NCBI GenBank assembly: GCA_012842645.1
Contig: DUSJ01000004.1
Span: 1-6,871 of the forward strand
Length of the DNA: 6,871 bases
Reading direction: 5' to 3'
From: Clostridiaceae bacterium
GTDB taxonomy: Bacteria; Bacillota; Clostridia; DSM-8532
The translations under genes were made by a program, and so were the position numbers. Positions 6,256 through 6,871 of this stretch are shown piece by piece. The stretch's first letter is position 1, and every line of letters starts with the position of its first letter. The notes beneath the pieces were generated by a model, which searched no databases, was not told the DNA's origin, and saw only the letters and a list, made by a program, of their open reading frames with translations.

Positions 6256-6871
6256 TACTCTTGAAAAAGATTCTTAGTTTTTTTACAAGAACATTTTCCC
6301 GATTCAGACCAAGAAGCATACAAAGTGTTATCACTTTGTCCTTTACAAGCGTGATGCTTCTTGCGATGCTTATTGTGTCAATATCCCTGTATCATCTTTT
6401 TTCTGAAAGCGCGGAGAAAAGCGCTGCCTTAAGCACCCAGCAGATCGTTGACCAGGTCGGCTTAAACCTGAATTCCTATATTGAAGACATGATGGAAATA
6501 TCGGATATAATCCGAAGCAGCCTGAAGAGCGACATTTATCAGAAGGATGATCTGCCCTACATATTGAATGTGACCAAAAAACTCAGGAAAGATATTGCTA
6601 CGGTGGTAGTGTACTCCCAGCGGGGGAACGTAATTATCAGCAACCCGAGGGGTGTTTACAATAAGAATTACGAGGTGACGCAGCAGGACTGGTTTATCAC
6701 CCTGCTGAATAACCCCGTCGATTATATTTTTCTATCCCCCCATGTACAGAGGATTTTTGAGGATTCCCACCCATGGGTCGTTTCCCTGTGCCGTGCTTCC
6801 GCTTACTATGAAAACGGCAAACCGGTTGTGTTTATTACGGTCGTTGATATGAATTTCAGAACAATAGAGAA
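6252..6871 (+). CDS. Sensor histidine kinase, YesM type, N-terminal part (runs off the window)
   Basis: An open frame of 206 codons continues past the right edge. It starts at an ATG that overlaps the regulator's stop (ATGA, 6252-6255), with AAGGAG at 6244-6249 inside the upstream gene. The protein begins with a basic stretch (KK at 5-6, several Arg at 13-21), then TM1 at about 25-47, then an extracytoplasmic region resembling the double-Cache sensors of YesM-family kinases: VVVYSQRGNVIISN (118-131), QQDWF (144-148), YIFLSPHVQ (158-166), WVVSLCRAS (175-183) and VVFITVVDMNF (192-202). The second membrane segment, HAMP, His-kinase (phospho-acceptor His) and ATPase regions lie outside the window, so kinase activity is inferred from the family and the partner regulator. 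A TTG at 6261 (giving MKKILSFF) is an alternative start: spacing from the ribosome binding site is 2 nt for the ATG and 11 nt for the TTG. The ligand is unknown. Confidence 0.88.
   Translation, partial: MILLKKILSFFTRTFSRFRPRSIQSVITLSFTSVMLLAMLIVSISLYHLFSESAEKSAALSTQQIVDQVGLNLNSYIEDMMEISDIIRSSLKSDIYQKDDLPYILNVTKKLRKDIATVVVYSQRGNVIISNPRGVYNKNYEVTQQDWFITLLNNPVDYIFLSPHVQRIFEDSHPWVVSLCRASAYYENGKPVVFITVVDMNFRTIE

Overview
The window looks like chromosomal DNA from a low- to mid-GC Gram-positive anaerobe, most likely a member of the Clostridia. The evidence is strong AGGAGG-type ribosome binding sites, a lipoprotein solute-binding protein with a lipobox and a Ser/Gln/Pro/Ala-rich tether, a YesN/YesM-type two-component pair, and intrinsic terminators with U-tracts. 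This is inference from gene style; no marker gene is present. All supported genes are on the + strand and no mobile element, CRISPR array, tRNA or rRNA was seen.

Layout. (1) Positions 1-2413 hold the end of a carbohydrate ABC importer operon of the ribose/galactose (CUT2) type. It comprises the last 60 codons of the ATPase, a complete permease, and a complete solute-binding lipoprotein as the last gene. A hairpin spans the permease stop codon, and a strong intrinsic terminator follows the binding protein (2432-2484). (2) Positions 2556-4367 encode a transmembrane methyl-accepting chemotaxis protein with a helical extracytoplasmic sensor, HAMP domain and signalling hairpin, followed by its own terminator (4412-4448). 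(3) Positions 4449-4629 are a regulatory gap with a promoter candidate and an inverted repeat overlapping its -35. (4) Positions 4630-6255 encode a YesN-type response regulator (receiver, degenerate GGDEF-like middle domain, AraC-type DNA-binding domain). It overlaps by 4 nt (ATGA) the start of a YesM-type sensor histidine kinase that runs off the window at 6871.

How the genes may work together: the importer takes up a sugar, the chemoreceptor may steer the cell toward it, possibly by docking the same binding protein, and the kinase/regulator pair may switch the transporter operon on in response to sugar. The shared-ligand idea is inference from adjacency. The individual family calls are strong. 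I see no wholly new system here; the most interesting point is the physical grouping of uptake, taxis and transcriptional sensing modules. One start needs care: the response regulator begins at 4630, not at the in-frame ATG at 4615, because the ribosome binding site covers the latter.
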